Origin: Bacillota bacterium
GTDB taxonomy: Bacteria; Bacillota; Clostridia; Christensenellales; Aristaeellaceae
Assembly: GCA_023395615.1 (NCBI GenBank)
Contig: JAEWYP010000067.1
Location: 11,211 to 75,210 of the forward strand
Length of the DNA stretch: 64,000 nt
Direction of reading: 5' to 3'
The position numbers were made by a program, and so were the translations under genes. The notes below the pieces were generated by a model. The model had not been told where the DNA came from and made no database searches. It saw only the letters and a list, made by a program, of their open reading frames with translations. Positions 17,605 to 26,718 of the stretch are shown piece after piece (position 1 is the first letter of the stretch; every line of letters begins with the position of its first letter).

Positions 17605-20121
17605 TCATGGCGCCAGCATATTTCCGCCGGGGAATATACCATTGTCTGTGCGCAGCGTTTTCTGATCCATATACCAGCCCACAAACTCACGCGCGGCCAG
17701 GCTGGCCTCGCCGCCGCTGTGCCCGCTGGGAATAAACACGACTACGGCAATCTCGGGTTTATCATACGGGGCCAGCATAATGAACCACGCGTTGTTCTCC
17801 AGATCAATGGTGGTAACTTCTGCCGTTCCTGTTTTTGCGCAGACGTCGTTGCGGTACTTCCATCCACGGAAGTACTTGGCGGCGGTACCGCTTTCCACGT
17901 CTACTACGCCTTTCATACCTTCCAGGATCAACGGCAGGTACTGATCCGCACCTTCGAAGGTATTCATAATGGTCGGCGTTCGCTGGCTTAAAATATCGCC
18001 TTCCGGAGAGGTAATGCTGTCCACGATCATCAGGTTATAAACGTTACCGCCATTACCGAGAGTGGCCGCATATCGGGCCACGGCCGCGGGTGTGACAGTG
18101 GTGATGGACTGCCCGATGGCTACCTGAATGGTCTGCGCACCGCCCCACTTGATATCGTTCAGGTAATTATACAGGTCCCCGATGACCGCTTGCAGATAAA
18201 CCATCTCGCGGGTCATGTTCAATTCTTCCATCAGGATGGGGCGCATGCTGACAACCCAGTCCGTCTGCGCGGTGTTGACGGCCATATCCATCAGGCGCTT
18301 GATACAGCGGTTCAGGTGTTCGTCGTCGTAGGTGATGTTACGGATGGCGCCCTGATTTTTCAGGTGCTTCTTAATGGAGTTGAACACGATAATGGGTACG
18401 GCGGTATCCTGAGAGGCTTCGTCCATGGCCTTGTCGGGGTCGTACAGACTGGTTTGGCAACCCACGATGCTGCGTTGCTCACCGGGCAGGTCCACCCCTG
18501 TTTTACTGGTGAGGCCAAACTCGGACGCGTACTGGTACAGCCTTGTTTCACCCAGTCGGGCGCCAAGCGTGTAGAAGAAATAGTTGCAGCTGTTAGAGAG
18601 GCCCTGCACGATGGTCTGATTCTGGTGCTTGTAACGCTGCGATTCGCTGATCCAGCAGCGCGGCGCGGTGGAGAGGTCGGAGGTATACAGTGTAAAATAC
18701 CCCGCGTCGCTGATAATTTCGTTGGGCAGCAGTTCGCCCTCCATCATGGAACCCAGAGCGGAAACCATTTTAAAAATGGAGCCAGGAGTACCGCGTGCCT
18801 GAATCGTATAATTCATCAGCAGATTTCGGTCGTCGGTCAGTATTTCCTTGCTCTCGTCGCCGCCTGCCACCAGCGCGTTCAGGTCATAGGTGGGATAGTT
18901 GGCCATGGCAAGCACGCGGCCCTGCATGTCAATTACCATCATGGCGGCGCGGTCAGCCAGTGACAGGGGATATTTGACCCAGTTACGACTCTGGATATCG
19001 GCCTTGTTGGCCTCCAGCCAGGTATTGTCCATCAGTTTGGCCTCCTGCGCATCGCGAGTGGAGGCCACGTTCTTTGCCAGCGCGCGTTCCGCCTGCTGCT
19101 GATAACTGGCATAGATGGTCAGTTTTACGTTGCTGCCGTCCTGAGGTTCCACATAGTTCAGCTCGCGGGTGATTTTACCGACGCTGTTGCGCTCAACGGT
19201 TTTATAACCCTGCCGGGCGTCGCTGTCTTCGGTCAGCCAATCCTCCATGGAGGCTTCAATGCCGTCCAGACCGATGTCGTCGCTGTATTTATATCCTTTC
19301 GGTTTCAGCTCTTCCCATTTGGATTGCGAGGGGATGGCGCCGATGTAGCCGATCACCTGCGCGGCCAGTGTGCTGCGAGGATATACGCGCTTGGTGCCGA
19401 CGGATACTTCCATGCCGGGCAGGGTCATGGATCGGGTCTCGATTTCGATTACGGTTTCGTAGGGAACATCCTTCGCGATGACGATCGGCTGCGAGTTAAA
19501 CAGGTTCATCTGCATTTCGGAGTAGACGGCCATGACCTGCAACATGCGAGTTTCACTCATGGAGGCGGGTATCTGATAACGAGCTTTCAGCGCGGCGATG
19601 GCCGCGTTGGCGTCCGGTATCTTTGTCGTGGAGAAGTAGTTGTTATTCCGCCATTGGCTCTCGCGTGTCTGAAGAACCGCTTCGGTTACGCCCGAACCGA
19701 AGTTGAATTTCCACTGATCTGTCGCCGGATCCTTTTCAATGACAAACTTGACCGATAATTGACTGCCGTTTCCTTCGATGATGTCGATTGCGTCCGAGAT
19801 GGACTGGGTGAGTGATTTATAAGTATCTTTTGAATTCTGCGACGCGTCCCGGTAGAAGGTGACGTTGTATATTTTCTCGCTCTTGGCAAGGATGACCGCG
19901 TCCGCGTCGGTGATCATACCGCGGCTGCCGCGCAGGGTGATTTTAGTGGTGCGGCGGTCTTCGGCGCTCTTGGAATAATCATCACCGGACTTCAGCTGAA
20001 GGTTAATCAGCCCCCAAACCAGATAGAGGAACATCACGATAATAATCATCAGGAAAAAGGCATACCGGGCCTGAAGGTTGTAACCCCTTCGATCCAGCCT
20101 GCGATTCGGGGAGGAGAGCAT
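17605..20121 (-). CDS. mrdA: Penicillin-binding protein 2 (elongasome transpeptidase)
   Basis: Monofunctional class B transpeptidase that crosslinks new side-wall peptidoglycan with RodA. Of 838 residues, a short cytoplasmic start and one membrane anchor (about 20-45) are followed by the PBP dimerisation region. The transpeptidase domain shows TPGSIFK (catalytic Ser near residue 443), SNSCN as the SxN box, and CAKTGTAE as the KTG box (near 760). It is longer than the usual 600-700 residues, mainly through inserts around residues 560-680. ATG 20121 follows GGAAAGGAGCAACC; the frame extends six codons further without a site. The nearest relatives in context are PBP2/MrdA rather than divisional PBP2b. 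Confidence 0.92.
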   Translation of the reverse strand: MLSSPNRRLDRRGYNLQARYAFFLMIIIVMFLYLVWGLINLQLKSGDDYSKSAEDRRTTKITLRGSRGMITDADAVILAKSEKIYNVTFYRDASQNSKDTYKSLTQSISDAIDIIEGNGSQLSVKFVIEKDPATDQWKFNFGSGVTEAVLQTRESQWRNNNYFSTTKIPDANAAIAALKARYQIPASMSETRMLQVMAVYSEMQMNLFNSQPIVIAKDVPYETVIEIETRSMTLPGMEVSVGTKRVYPRSTLAAQVIGYIGAIPSQSKWEELKPKGYKYSDDIGLDGIEASMEDWLTEDSDARQGYKTVERNSVGKITRELNYVEPQDGSNVKLTIYASYQQQAERALAKNVASTRDAQEAKLMDNTWLEANKADIQSRNWVKYPLSLADRAAMMVIDMQGRVLAMANYPTYDLNALVAGGDESKEILTDDRNLLMNYTIQARGTPGSIFKMVSALGSMMEGELLPNEIISDAGYFTLYTSDLSTAPRCWISESQRYKHQNQTIVQGLSNSCNYFFYTLGARLGETRLYQYASEFGLTSKTGVDLPGEQRSIVGCQTSLYDPDKAMDEASQDTAVPIIVFNSIKKHLKNQGAIRNITYDDEHLNRCIKRLMDMAVNTAQTDWVVSMRPILMEELNMTREMVYLQAVIGDLYNYLNDIKWGGAQTIQVAIGQSITTVTPAAVARYAATLGNGGNVYNLMIVDSITSPEGDILSQRTPTIMNTFEGADQYLPLILEGMKGVVDVESGTAAKYFRGWKYRNDVCAKTGTAEVTTIDLENNAWFIMLAPYDKPEIAVVVFIPSGHSGGEASLAAREFVGWYMDQKTLRTDNGIFPGGNMLAP

Positions 20122-20194
20122 GGTTGCTCCTTTCCGCATTGCCGTTTACCGCGAAAAATGCGGGAGGAACGGCAACGCAAACCGGCGTATTTAC

Positions 20195-20740
20195 TCAGCG
20201 AGCTTTCTTCAGTTTATAAACGCCCAACCACCAGCGGATGGGAAACTGAAGAGCGCCCGCAAGCGCTGTGGTGTAAACTACGGAGATAACAGCCCGCGAC
20301 CAATGGCCGTTATCCAGTTGAATCCCGCTTAAATACACGTACATCAGGTTGACGGATTCAAACACCGATACGCTTAATAGCGCGCAAAGAATGGTGCGAA
20401 GGTGGGGAGGAAGGTTGCCTGCTCTTCTCCCCAGCGTTCTGGCTTCCTCCAGCTTCAGTTCGCTTTTATCCGAAAAAGCCAGAGAACCAAGCATGGCGCA
20501 AACGGGATACAGAATCACGTTGATGTACGGAAGGGTTGGCAGCATCAGTTCCAGTAAATAACCCACCGTAACCGACATGACAAACGTGTACTTGCGTCCC
20601 ATCGCCACGCTGACGACCGCGATGATCGCCAGCGCGATGTTAGGCGCTACGTCCCACAGGGAAAGATACTGGGACAGAGTGGATTGCAGGAGATAGCACA
20701 ACAGGGTAAGAAACGCGAATTTTAACCCCTTTTTAACCAC
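20195..20740 (-). CDS. mreD: Rod shape-determining protein MreD
   Basis: A 181-residue membrane protein with about five hydrophobic helices. It is assigned as MreD from size, topology and its place directly after mreC. Family members are part of the MreBCD-RodA-PBP2 elongation complex. Starts with GTG, whose first base overlaps the mreC TAG stop by one base, so the two are translationally coupled. MreD sequence is poorly conserved, so context carries much of the call. Confidence 0.88.
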   Translation of the reverse strand: MVKKGLKFAFLTLLCYLLQSTLSQYLSLWDVAPNIALAIIAVVSVAMGRKYTFVMSVTVGYLLELMLPTLPYINVILYPVCAMLGSLAFSDKSELKLEEARTLGRRAGNLPPHLRTILCALLSVSVFESVNLMYVYLSGIQLDNGHWSRAVISVVYTTALAGALQFPIRWWLGVYKLKKAR

Positions 20741-21981
20741 TACTGATCCTCCTCCACAGATACGTCCAACGGAGGCGGGGTGGGTGTGGGGGAAGCGGTA
20801 GGCGCGAGTGTAAAGCCGTAGGTATTGTCCGACGCCATGTCACTGGGGACCTGATACTCATATTCGCCGGACGATGGGGTTGCGGAAGCACCATCCGGAA
20901 CGGTTGTGGAAGGCAAAGGAGTAGTAAGATCGCCCCCGCTTAACGGCGAAGAACTCGGTGTGACGGACGGAACCGGCGTAGGAGCCAGCTGATAGAAATC
21001 GGAACCGATCTGGATGGTGGGCACGGGCAACTCGGTATCCAGTGGGGTAAAGGTAAGCGAATCGCTGCTGCTGGCGCGCGCTTCCACAGCGCCGGCTTGC
21101 GGCTGGTAGCGCAGCACCAGAACATACTCGATATGCTCAAAGTCCGCCGTTGGCTCCACAACGATATAACTCTTGTTGCTTTCCATGCCGCGCGTGCTTT
21201 CGCGCACGGTGCCGATGGGAATCCCTTTGGGGAAGGACATGCCGACGCCGGAGGTGACGACCGTATCACCCGGGCGGGGCAGATGATCATCCGGCAGGTA
21301 ATACATGCGGCACATGGCGGTACCATCCACGCCCAGCGTGCCGCGTACCGTGCCCTGATCGCGCGTGGAGGAGATCAGCGCGGCGATGCTGGCCTGGCTG
21401 TCGATGATGGTGCGCACGCTGGATTTAGTGGCCGTTACGTTGTAGGTATAACCGATCAGCGCGCCCTCCGTGGTGACGGCCATATAGTCTTCCACACCGT
21501 CGTTGGAGCCTTTATTGATGGTGAACGCGGAAAAATAATTACCCTGATCGTGATCAATGACCGTAGCGACCAACGGATTCATACTTTCGTTCACGGAAAT
21601 CTCGTCGTACATGTTTTCATACACGGAAAGTTTATACTGCAACTGGTCTGCCAGCATCGCCTGGTAGACGAGACGCTCGTTTTCATCTTTCAGCTGGTTA
21701 TAGGCAAGCTCCAGATTCGCGCGCAACTTCCATTGGTAGAGGTAATCGACAACGGTTTCCACAACGCTGGAAAATCCGGTTTGGATCGGCGTGATCACGC
21801 GGGCTGCCAGATTTTCGGGGATACTGAAAACAGAGGTTCCGGTAACCAGAAAAAGGATATGCGTCCCGGCCATGCCCAGCACTGCCAGAATGGCGAGAAT
21901 CATAACGACTCTGCGGAAAACGTGTTTGTCTCCGCCTTCGCTTTGTTTCTTACGTTCGGGTTTGGGTTCCTTTGGATTCAT
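20740..21981 (-). CDS. mreC: Rod shape-determining protein MreC
   Basis: Bitopic envelope protein that links MreB to the periplasmic side of the elongasome. The 413 residues comprise a charged cytoplasmic start, one membrane helix (about 26-48), a coiled coil (about 75-115), and the beta-domain core with VVTSGVGMSFPKGIPIGTV, a family hallmark. Beyond about residue 300 comes an unusual tail of about 110 residues rich in Pro, Thr and Ser, containing several TPTP/PSVTPSS-like blocks and ending SVEEDQ. Such low-complexity tails are not standard in MreC. The GGAGGATAACGA ribosome site is strong. Confidence 0.93.
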   Translation of the reverse strand: MNPKEPKPERKKQSEGGDKHVFRRVVMILAILAVLGMAGTHILFLVTGTSVFSIPENLAARVITPIQTGFSSVVETVVDYLYQWKLRANLELAYNQLKDENERLVYQAMLADQLQYKLSVYENMYDEISVNESMNPLVATVIDHDQGNYFSAFTINKGSNDGVEDYMAVTTEGALIGYTYNVTATKSSVRTIIDSQASIAALISSTRDQGTVRGTLGVDGTAMCRMYYLPDDHLPRPGDTVVTSGVGMSFPKGIPIGTVRESTRGMESNKSYIVVEPTADFEHIEYVLVLRYQPQAGAVEARASSSDSLTFTPLDTELPVPTIQIGSDFYQLAPTPVPSVTPSSSPLSGGDLTTPLPSTTVPDGASATPSSGEYEYQVPSDMASDNTYGFTLAPTASPTPTPPPLDVSVEEDQ

Positions 21982-22052
21982 TCGTTATCCTCCGGTTAAC
22001 TGCAGGGTTTGGGTTGAATGCCTGGCGCTGTCGCGCTTCGACGGAGAGTGAG

Positions 22053-23081
22053 TTAACTTTGTTTCAGAAAGCTGACTCGCCCCAGATGCTGGAGCAAATC
22101 AAAATTTTCGATGATATTACCCAGCCCAAGTGCGGCGCAGTCCATGGGTTCCTTAGCCAACAGAACCGGGATGCCCAGTTCACTTGCGATCATCTGGTCC
22201 ATTCCGTATAAAAGCGCGCCGCCACCGGTGATGTAGATGCCGTTGTGCATCACGTCCGCGGCCAGTTCCGGCGGAGTGCGCTCCAAGACCCACTTAATGG
22301 CGCTGAGGATAGCCAGACATGGCTCGTGAATGGCCTGATAAATCTGCGTGGAGGTGATTTCGGTGGTCTGCGGCAGGTTGGTGACCATATCGCGGCCGCG
22401 GATACGCGCACGCCGCTCTTCCCGGATCGGCAGCGCCGCGCCAAGATCCAGCTTTACCTCTTCGGCGGTGCGATCCCCAATCAGGATATTAAACTCCCGC
22501 TTGATAAAGTTGATAATCGCCTCGTCCATTTTGACCCCGCCCACGCGGATGGAGTGGCTTAACACTACGCCGCCCAGCGAGATCACGGATACATCCGTGG
22601 TGCCGCCGCCGATATCCACGATCATACAGCCATTCGGCTCAAACACGGGCAAACCGCTGCCCAGGGCTGACGCGAACGGCTTCTCCACGAGAAAAATCTT
22701 ACGCCCGCCCGCGCATTTGGCGGCTTCCATAACAGCGCGCTGCTCGATGCTGGAGATGGAACAGGGATAGGTGAGGAACAGCCGGGGTTTGAGCAGGTAG
22801 CTGGACCCGATGGCCTTTCGCGTGAAGTACTGCAAAAGGATGCGGGTCATATCAAAATCGGTAATCACGCCTTCCCGCATGGGGCGTATCGCCATTACGC
22901 CTTCCGTGGTGCGGCCCAGCATAATTTTCGCGTCGTCACCCACGGCACGTACGCGGCGTTCGTTGGTGCTTTCCACCACCACAATGGTTGGCTCGTTGAC
23001 TACGATATTCTTTCCGCCTACATAGACAAGCGTATTGCTGGTGCCTAAATCAATGCCCAGATCATGCGCTGCGAAACCCAT
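22053..23081 (-). CDS. mreB: Rod shape-determining actin homologue MreB
   Basis: Forms membrane-bound filaments that direct side-wall synthesis. The 342-residue protein has actin-fold nucleotide motifs: GIDLGTSNTLVYV (phosphate 1), DIGGGTTDVSVISLGG (phosphate 2) and GIYITGGGALL (adenosine). It has the common VNEPTIVVV strand. Length is normal for MreB. The ribosome site is weak. It lies 50 bases after maf and 71 before mreC on the minus strand, in the operon maf-mreB-mreC-mreD-mrdA-minD-rodA. Confidence 0.97.
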   Translation of the reverse strand: MGFAAHDLGIDLGTSNTLVYVGGKNIVVNEPTIVVVESTNERRVRAVGDDAKIMLGRTTEGVMAIRPMREGVITDFDMTRILLQYFTRKAIGSSYLLKPRLFLTYPCSISSIEQRAVMEAAKCAGGRKIFLVEKPFASALGSGLPVFEPNGCMIVDIGGGTTDVSVISLGGVVLSHSIRVGGVKMDEAIINFIKREFNILIGDRTAEEVKLDLGAALPIREERRARIRGRDMVTNLPQTTEITSTQIYQAIHEPCLAILSAIKWVLERTPPELAADVMHNGIYITGGGALLYGMDQMIASELGIPVLLAKEPMDCAALGLGNIIENFDLLQHLGRVSFLKQS

Positions 23082-23131
23082 CTATCACACATCCGTTCCC
23101 TGATGATCAGTAGTGGCCTGATGAAACCTGT

Positions 23132-23731
23132 TTACCGAAGAATCTCATCTCCCGGATAAAGCCCGGCTGCCTGTAAAAGCGACGCTACCACGGCCAGTGG
23201 AAGGCCGATCACATTGGTGGGGCTGCCATCAATCCGCTCCACAAAAAGACCGCCGATTTCCTGCATGGCGTACGCGCCCGCCTTGTCCATCGGTTCGCCG
23301 GTTTCTACATATCGGCTGATCTCCGCCGCGTGAAGCGTACGGAATTTTACGCGCGTAGTATCCACTCTTTCGCGCAGCTGCCCGTCAGGGGTGCGCAGGC
23401 ATATCCCGGTGTATACGGAATGCCAACGGCCGGATAAAAGACGGAGCATCTTAACGGCGTCCTCTGTGTCGGCTGGCTTGCCAAGCACCAGATCGTCCAC
23501 GCAGACCAGCGTGTCCGCGGAAAGAATGGGCAACGCCGGGTATCTGTGGGCAACCTCTGTCCCTTTCAATCTGGCCAGTGCCGCTACGCGCTCTAAACCC
23601 GAACCCTGCGCGTTTTCCTCTGCGTCAGAAGGAATAACCGCAAAAGGAAGTCCAAAATATGTTAAAAGCTCACGCCTTCGCGGCGAGCCGGAAGCCAGTA
23701 TTAAACGTGCCTGCGAAACGGTTGTTTCCAT
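23132..23731 (-). CDS. maf: Maf-family nucleotide pyrophosphatase
   Basis: Hydrolyses non-canonical or modified nucleoside triphosphates to the monophosphate. The 199-residue protein has the family opening LILASGSPRRRELL, the ILSADTLVCVDD motif and the KPADTEDAVKMLRLLSG segment. In many Gram-positives maf is joined to the mre genes, as here. The AAGGAGGAGTCC ribosome site is strong. It is the first gene of the elongation operon and has an extended -10 promoter just upstream. Confidence 0.93.
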   Translation of the reverse strand: METTVSQARLILASGSPRRRELLTYFGLPFAVIPSDAEENAQGSGLERVAALARLKGTEVAHRYPALPILSADTLVCVDDLVLGKPADTEDAVKMLRLLSGRWHSVYTGICLRTPDGQLRERVDTTRVKFRTLHAAEISRYVETGEPMDKAGAYAMQEIGGLFVERIDGSPTNVIGLPLAVVASLLQAAGLYPGDEILR

Positions 23732-23767
23732 TGGACTCCTCCTTCTGTGGCAGCTCCAGGACGCTCT

Positions 23768-23776
23768 ATTATAGCA
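23768..23776 (-). promoter_or_regulatory. extended -10 promoter of the maf-mre operon
   Basis: On the minus strand TGCTATAAT (23776-23768) is a perfect TGnTATAAT extended -10. No good -35 is at standard distance, which extended -10 promoters can tolerate. Confidence 0.6.
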
Positions 23777-23869
23777 CAGGGGGTCAACAGGCGTACAGGG
23801 ATCGACAGATTTTGTTACGCTGCCTGCGTCGCGATATATTCTTCGTTTCGCGGTGATGTCCGGCGGCGC

Positions 23870-23898
23870 TTGACTTCCGGGCCTGATGGAAGGATAAT
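23870..23898 (+). promoter_or_regulatory. promoter of the DUF512 gene
   Basis: -35 TTGACT (23870-23875), 17-base spacer, -10 GATAAT (23893-23898), about 40 bases before the ATG at 23941. Confidence 0.65.
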
Positions 23899-23940
23899 AG
23901 AAGATGCCGCACCGCTTGCGGCGGTACGGAGGGAACAGGG

Positions 23941-25269
23941 ATGAAACATCGGATCACCGGAGTGGAAAGCGGCTCCGTAGCCGAGAAATACGGCATTCTC
24001 GCGGGAGACACGCTGCTTACCATGAACGGCGAAGAAATACTGGATGAGATCGACTATCAGGCTTTGCTGACAAAGCAGGATCTGGTACTGGAACTGGAAC
24101 GGGCGGAGGGCCGGAAAGAGACTCTGCTGATCCGCAAGGAGGACTGGGAGCCTCTGGGTTTGCATTTCGGCGAGAGCATGACGCTGAAACCCCGCAGTTG
24201 CCGTAACAAATGCAAATTCTGCTTTATTGACCAGATGCCCCCGGGAATGCGCGAGCCTTTGTATATCAAGGACGATGATTGGCGCTTTTCTCTGATGATG
24301 GGTAACTTCGTGACCCTGACCAACGTGGACGAAGCCGAATTTCAGCGGATTCTGCGAAGACATGCGTCGCCTTTGTACGTCAGCGTTCATACGACCAACC
24401 CGGAACTGCGCTGCCGGATGATGAACAATCGTTTCGCGGGGGATATACTGGCGCGGTTAAAACGGCTGGCGGATGCGGGAATCCAGTTTCACTGCCAGAT
24501 TGTATGCTGCCCGGGATACAACGATGGGGAAGAACTGCTGCGTACATTACATGATCTGCGGGATCTGGCGCCCGCCGCGAAGACAGTCGCGATTGTGCCG
24601 GTAGGCCTGACCCGCTTCCGCGAAGGGCTGGACAAACTTACCCTGTTTAACCGGAACAGCGCGAAGGCGTTCCTGCGTTCGCTGGCCCCGTTTCAGGCGG
24701 AGTGCCGGGAAAAGCTGGGTACTACCTTTGTTTTTCCCAGCGATGAGTTTTATTGCCTGAGCGGCGACCCGGTGCCGCCTGCGGATTGGTACGAGGGGTT
24801 TCCGCAGATTGAAAACGGCGTCGGAATGCTGGCCAAAATGGAGCAGGAGTTGCTGGAGGCGGAGGCGGACGAACAGGAGAACGAAACGACACCTTCAACC
24901 CCGCGAACCCTTGTGATGATCACCGGGGTAAGCGCCGCACCCCATATGATTCGCTTTGCGGAACGCTTCGCCCCGGCGGGCACACAGGTGCGCGTGATAA
25001 CGATCGTGAACCGTTTTTTCGGCGAAACCATTACCGTAACCGGTCTGCTGACCGGCGGGGATACGCTGGATCAGCTGACGCCGGAGAAGCTGGCCGGGGC
25101 GGATGAACTGCTGATGAGCTGCAATATGTTGCGACATGAACGCGACCTGTTCCTGGACGACATGCCGTTTGAGGAATTTAAGCACCGCCTGCCGGTGCCT
25201 GTGCGGCTGGTGGGCGACGGGTATGACCTGTATCAGGCGCTGCGGGGCCGCGCGCCGACGGACGAATAA
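23941..25269 (+). CDS. PDZ/DUF512-type radical-SAM-like Fe-S protein
   Basis: The 442-residue protein begins with a short PDZ-like domain (about 1-65, ITGVESGSVAEKYGILAGD). A central domain has a Cys motif CRNKCKFCFIDQMP (about 82-95), resembling a radical-SAM cluster. The C-terminal DUF512 region follows. The function of this family is unknown. Members are widespread in Clostridia and cyanobacteria and are often beside der, as here (der starts 17 bases after the stop). A GGAGGGAACAGG ribosome site precedes the ATG. The conservation beside a ribosome-assembly GTPase suggests a housekeeping role, but that is inference. Confidence 0.88.
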   Translation: MKHRITGVESGSVAEKYGILAGDTLLTMNGEEILDEIDYQALLTKQDLVLELERAEGRKETLLIRKEDWEPLGLHFGESMTLKPRSCRNKCKFCFIDQMPPGMREPLYIKDDDWRFSLMMGNFVTLTNVDEAEFQRILRRHASPLYVSVHTTNPELRCRMMNNRFAGDILARLKRLADAGIQFHCQIVCCPGYNDGEELLRTLHDLRDLAPAAKTVAIVPVGLTRFREGLDKLTLFNRNSAKAFLRSLAPFQAECREKLGTTFVFPSDEFYCLSGDPVPPADWYEGFPQIENGVGMLAKMEQELLEAEADEQENETTPSTPRTLVMITGVSAAPHMIRFAERFAPAGTQVRVITIVNRFFGETITVTGLLTGGDTLDQLTPEKLAGADELLMSCNMLRHERDLFLDDMPFEEFKHRLPVPVRLVGDGYDLYQALRGRAPTDE

Positions 25270-25285
25270 CGTAAGGAGAATGGAT

Positions 25286-26629
25286 ATGGCAAGACCGCTG
25301 GTAGCCATTGTGGGCCGTCCCAATGTAGGGAAATCGACTTTCTTTAATAAAATCGCGGGCAGGCGTATCTCGATTGTGGAAGATGTGCCCGGTGTGACGC
25401 GCGATCGTATTTATGCCGATGTGGAGTGGACGGGACGGCGCTTCACGCTGATTGACACCGGCGGTATTGACATGCGCAGCGACGATGTGTTTCTGGCGCA
25501 GATGCGCAGACAGGCACAGATTGCCATGGATACGGCGGATGTGATCTGCTTTTTCTGCGATGGGCGCACTGGGCTGACGACTGAAGACGAAGAAGTAGCC
25601 AATTATCTGCGTAGAACCCATAAACCGGTTTTACTGGTGATTAATAAGATTGACGGCCGCAAAGACGAAGCGAACCTCTATGAATACTACAATCTGGGGC
25701 TTGGCGATCCAATCGCCATCTCCAGCACCAACATGCTGGGGCTGGGCGATTTGCTGGACGCGATCGTACACCTGCTGCCTCCCGCGAAGCCTGACGAGGG
25801 TGAGGAAGCGGATCATGTGATCCAACTGGCGGTTGTCGGCAGGCCGAACGTGGGGAAAAGCTCATTGTGCAACCGGCTTCTGGCGCAGGAACGCGTAATG
25901 GTCAGCGATATTCCCGGCACCACGCGGGACGCGATTGACACGCTGTTTACCGATTCCGACGGCACACAGTTTAACATCATTGATACGGCCGGGATGCGCA
26001 AGAAAAGGGCGGTAGAGGAGGAGAGCCTCGAAAAATACAGCGTTCTGCGTTCCATCGCAGCGATTGACCGCTGCGATGTCGCCATCCTGATGATTGACGC
26101 GCAGACAGGGGTGACCGAGCAGGATACGAAGATTGCCGGATTGATCCTGGATTCCGGCAAGGCGGTCGTCGTTGCCGTAAACAAATGGGACGCTATTGAG
26201 AAAGATACGAACACGATGGAGGAGATGCGCAAAAAGATAGTCAGCGATCTCAAGTTTATGGCCTATGCGCCGATCATTTTCCTGTCCGCGCTGACCGGAC
26301 AGCGGGCCAATACGGTGCTGGGCAAAGTAAAGGAAGTTTTCGAGAACTACCGCCGCCGCATCCCGACCGGCGTGATCAACGAGGCGCTGGCGGATGCACA
26401 GGCAAGTCTGCAGCCGCCCATGCAAAACGGGCGCAAGCTGAAAATTTACTATGCGACCCAGCAGGCGGCCTGCCCGCCAACGTTCGTGTTCTTCGTAAAC
26501 GATCAGGACCTGATGCATTTCGCCTACGAACGCTATCTGGAGAACCATTTCCGGAAGTGCTTCGAGTTTGCGGGAACACCGCTGCGTTTTATCCTGCGGG
26601 AAAAGCAAAAGGACGAAGCCAGACCCTGA
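25286..26629 (+). CDS. der: Ribosome-assembly GTPase Der
   Basis: Essential double GTPase for large-subunit assembly. The 447-residue protein has two tandem GTPase domains: the first with GRPNVGKSTFFNKI and DTGGI, the second with GRPNVGKSSLCNRL and DTAGMRKK, each with an NKxD motif (NKID, NKWD). A C-terminal KH-like domain runs from about residue 350. The start at 25286 lies about 7 bases after GTAAGGAGA; an in-frame ATG at 25280 is too close to the site. Co-transcribed with the DUF512 gene. Confidence 0.97.
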   Translation: MARPLVAIVGRPNVGKSTFFNKIAGRRISIVEDVPGVTRDRIYADVEWTGRRFTLIDTGGIDMRSDDVFLAQMRRQAQIAMDTADVICFFCDGRTGLTTEDEEVANYLRRTHKPVLLVINKIDGRKDEANLYEYYNLGLGDPIAISSTNMLGLGDLLDAIVHLLPPAKPDEGEEADHVIQLAVVGRPNVGKSSLCNRLLAQERVMVSDIPGTTRDAIDTLFTDSDGTQFNIIDTAGMRKKRAVEEESLEKYSVLRSIAAIDRCDVAILMIDAQTGVTEQDTKIAGLILDSGKAVVVAVNKWDAIEKDTNTMEEMRKKIVSDLKFMAYAPIIFLSALTGQRANTVLGKVKEVFENYRRRIPTGVINEALADAQASLQPPMQNGRKLKIYYATQQAACPPTFVFFVNDQDLMHFAYERYLENHFRKCFEFAGTPLRFILREKQKDEARP

Positions 26630-26664
26630 AAATTGGTATTCGCGGTGTGAATTTGAACACGCAG

Positions 26665-26702
26665 ACAACCGACCGGTTCGGTTTCCCGTTCCGGCCGGTT
26701 GT
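26665..26702. terminator. hairpin between convergent der and the peptidoglycan-binding gene
   Basis: ACAACCGACCGG (26665-26676) pairs with CCGGCCGGTTGT (26691-26702) with one mismatch. It lies in the 89-base gap between convergent genes. The T-tract is poor. Confidence 0.6.
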
Positions 26703-26718
26703 TCCCGTGGCTTCAGGT

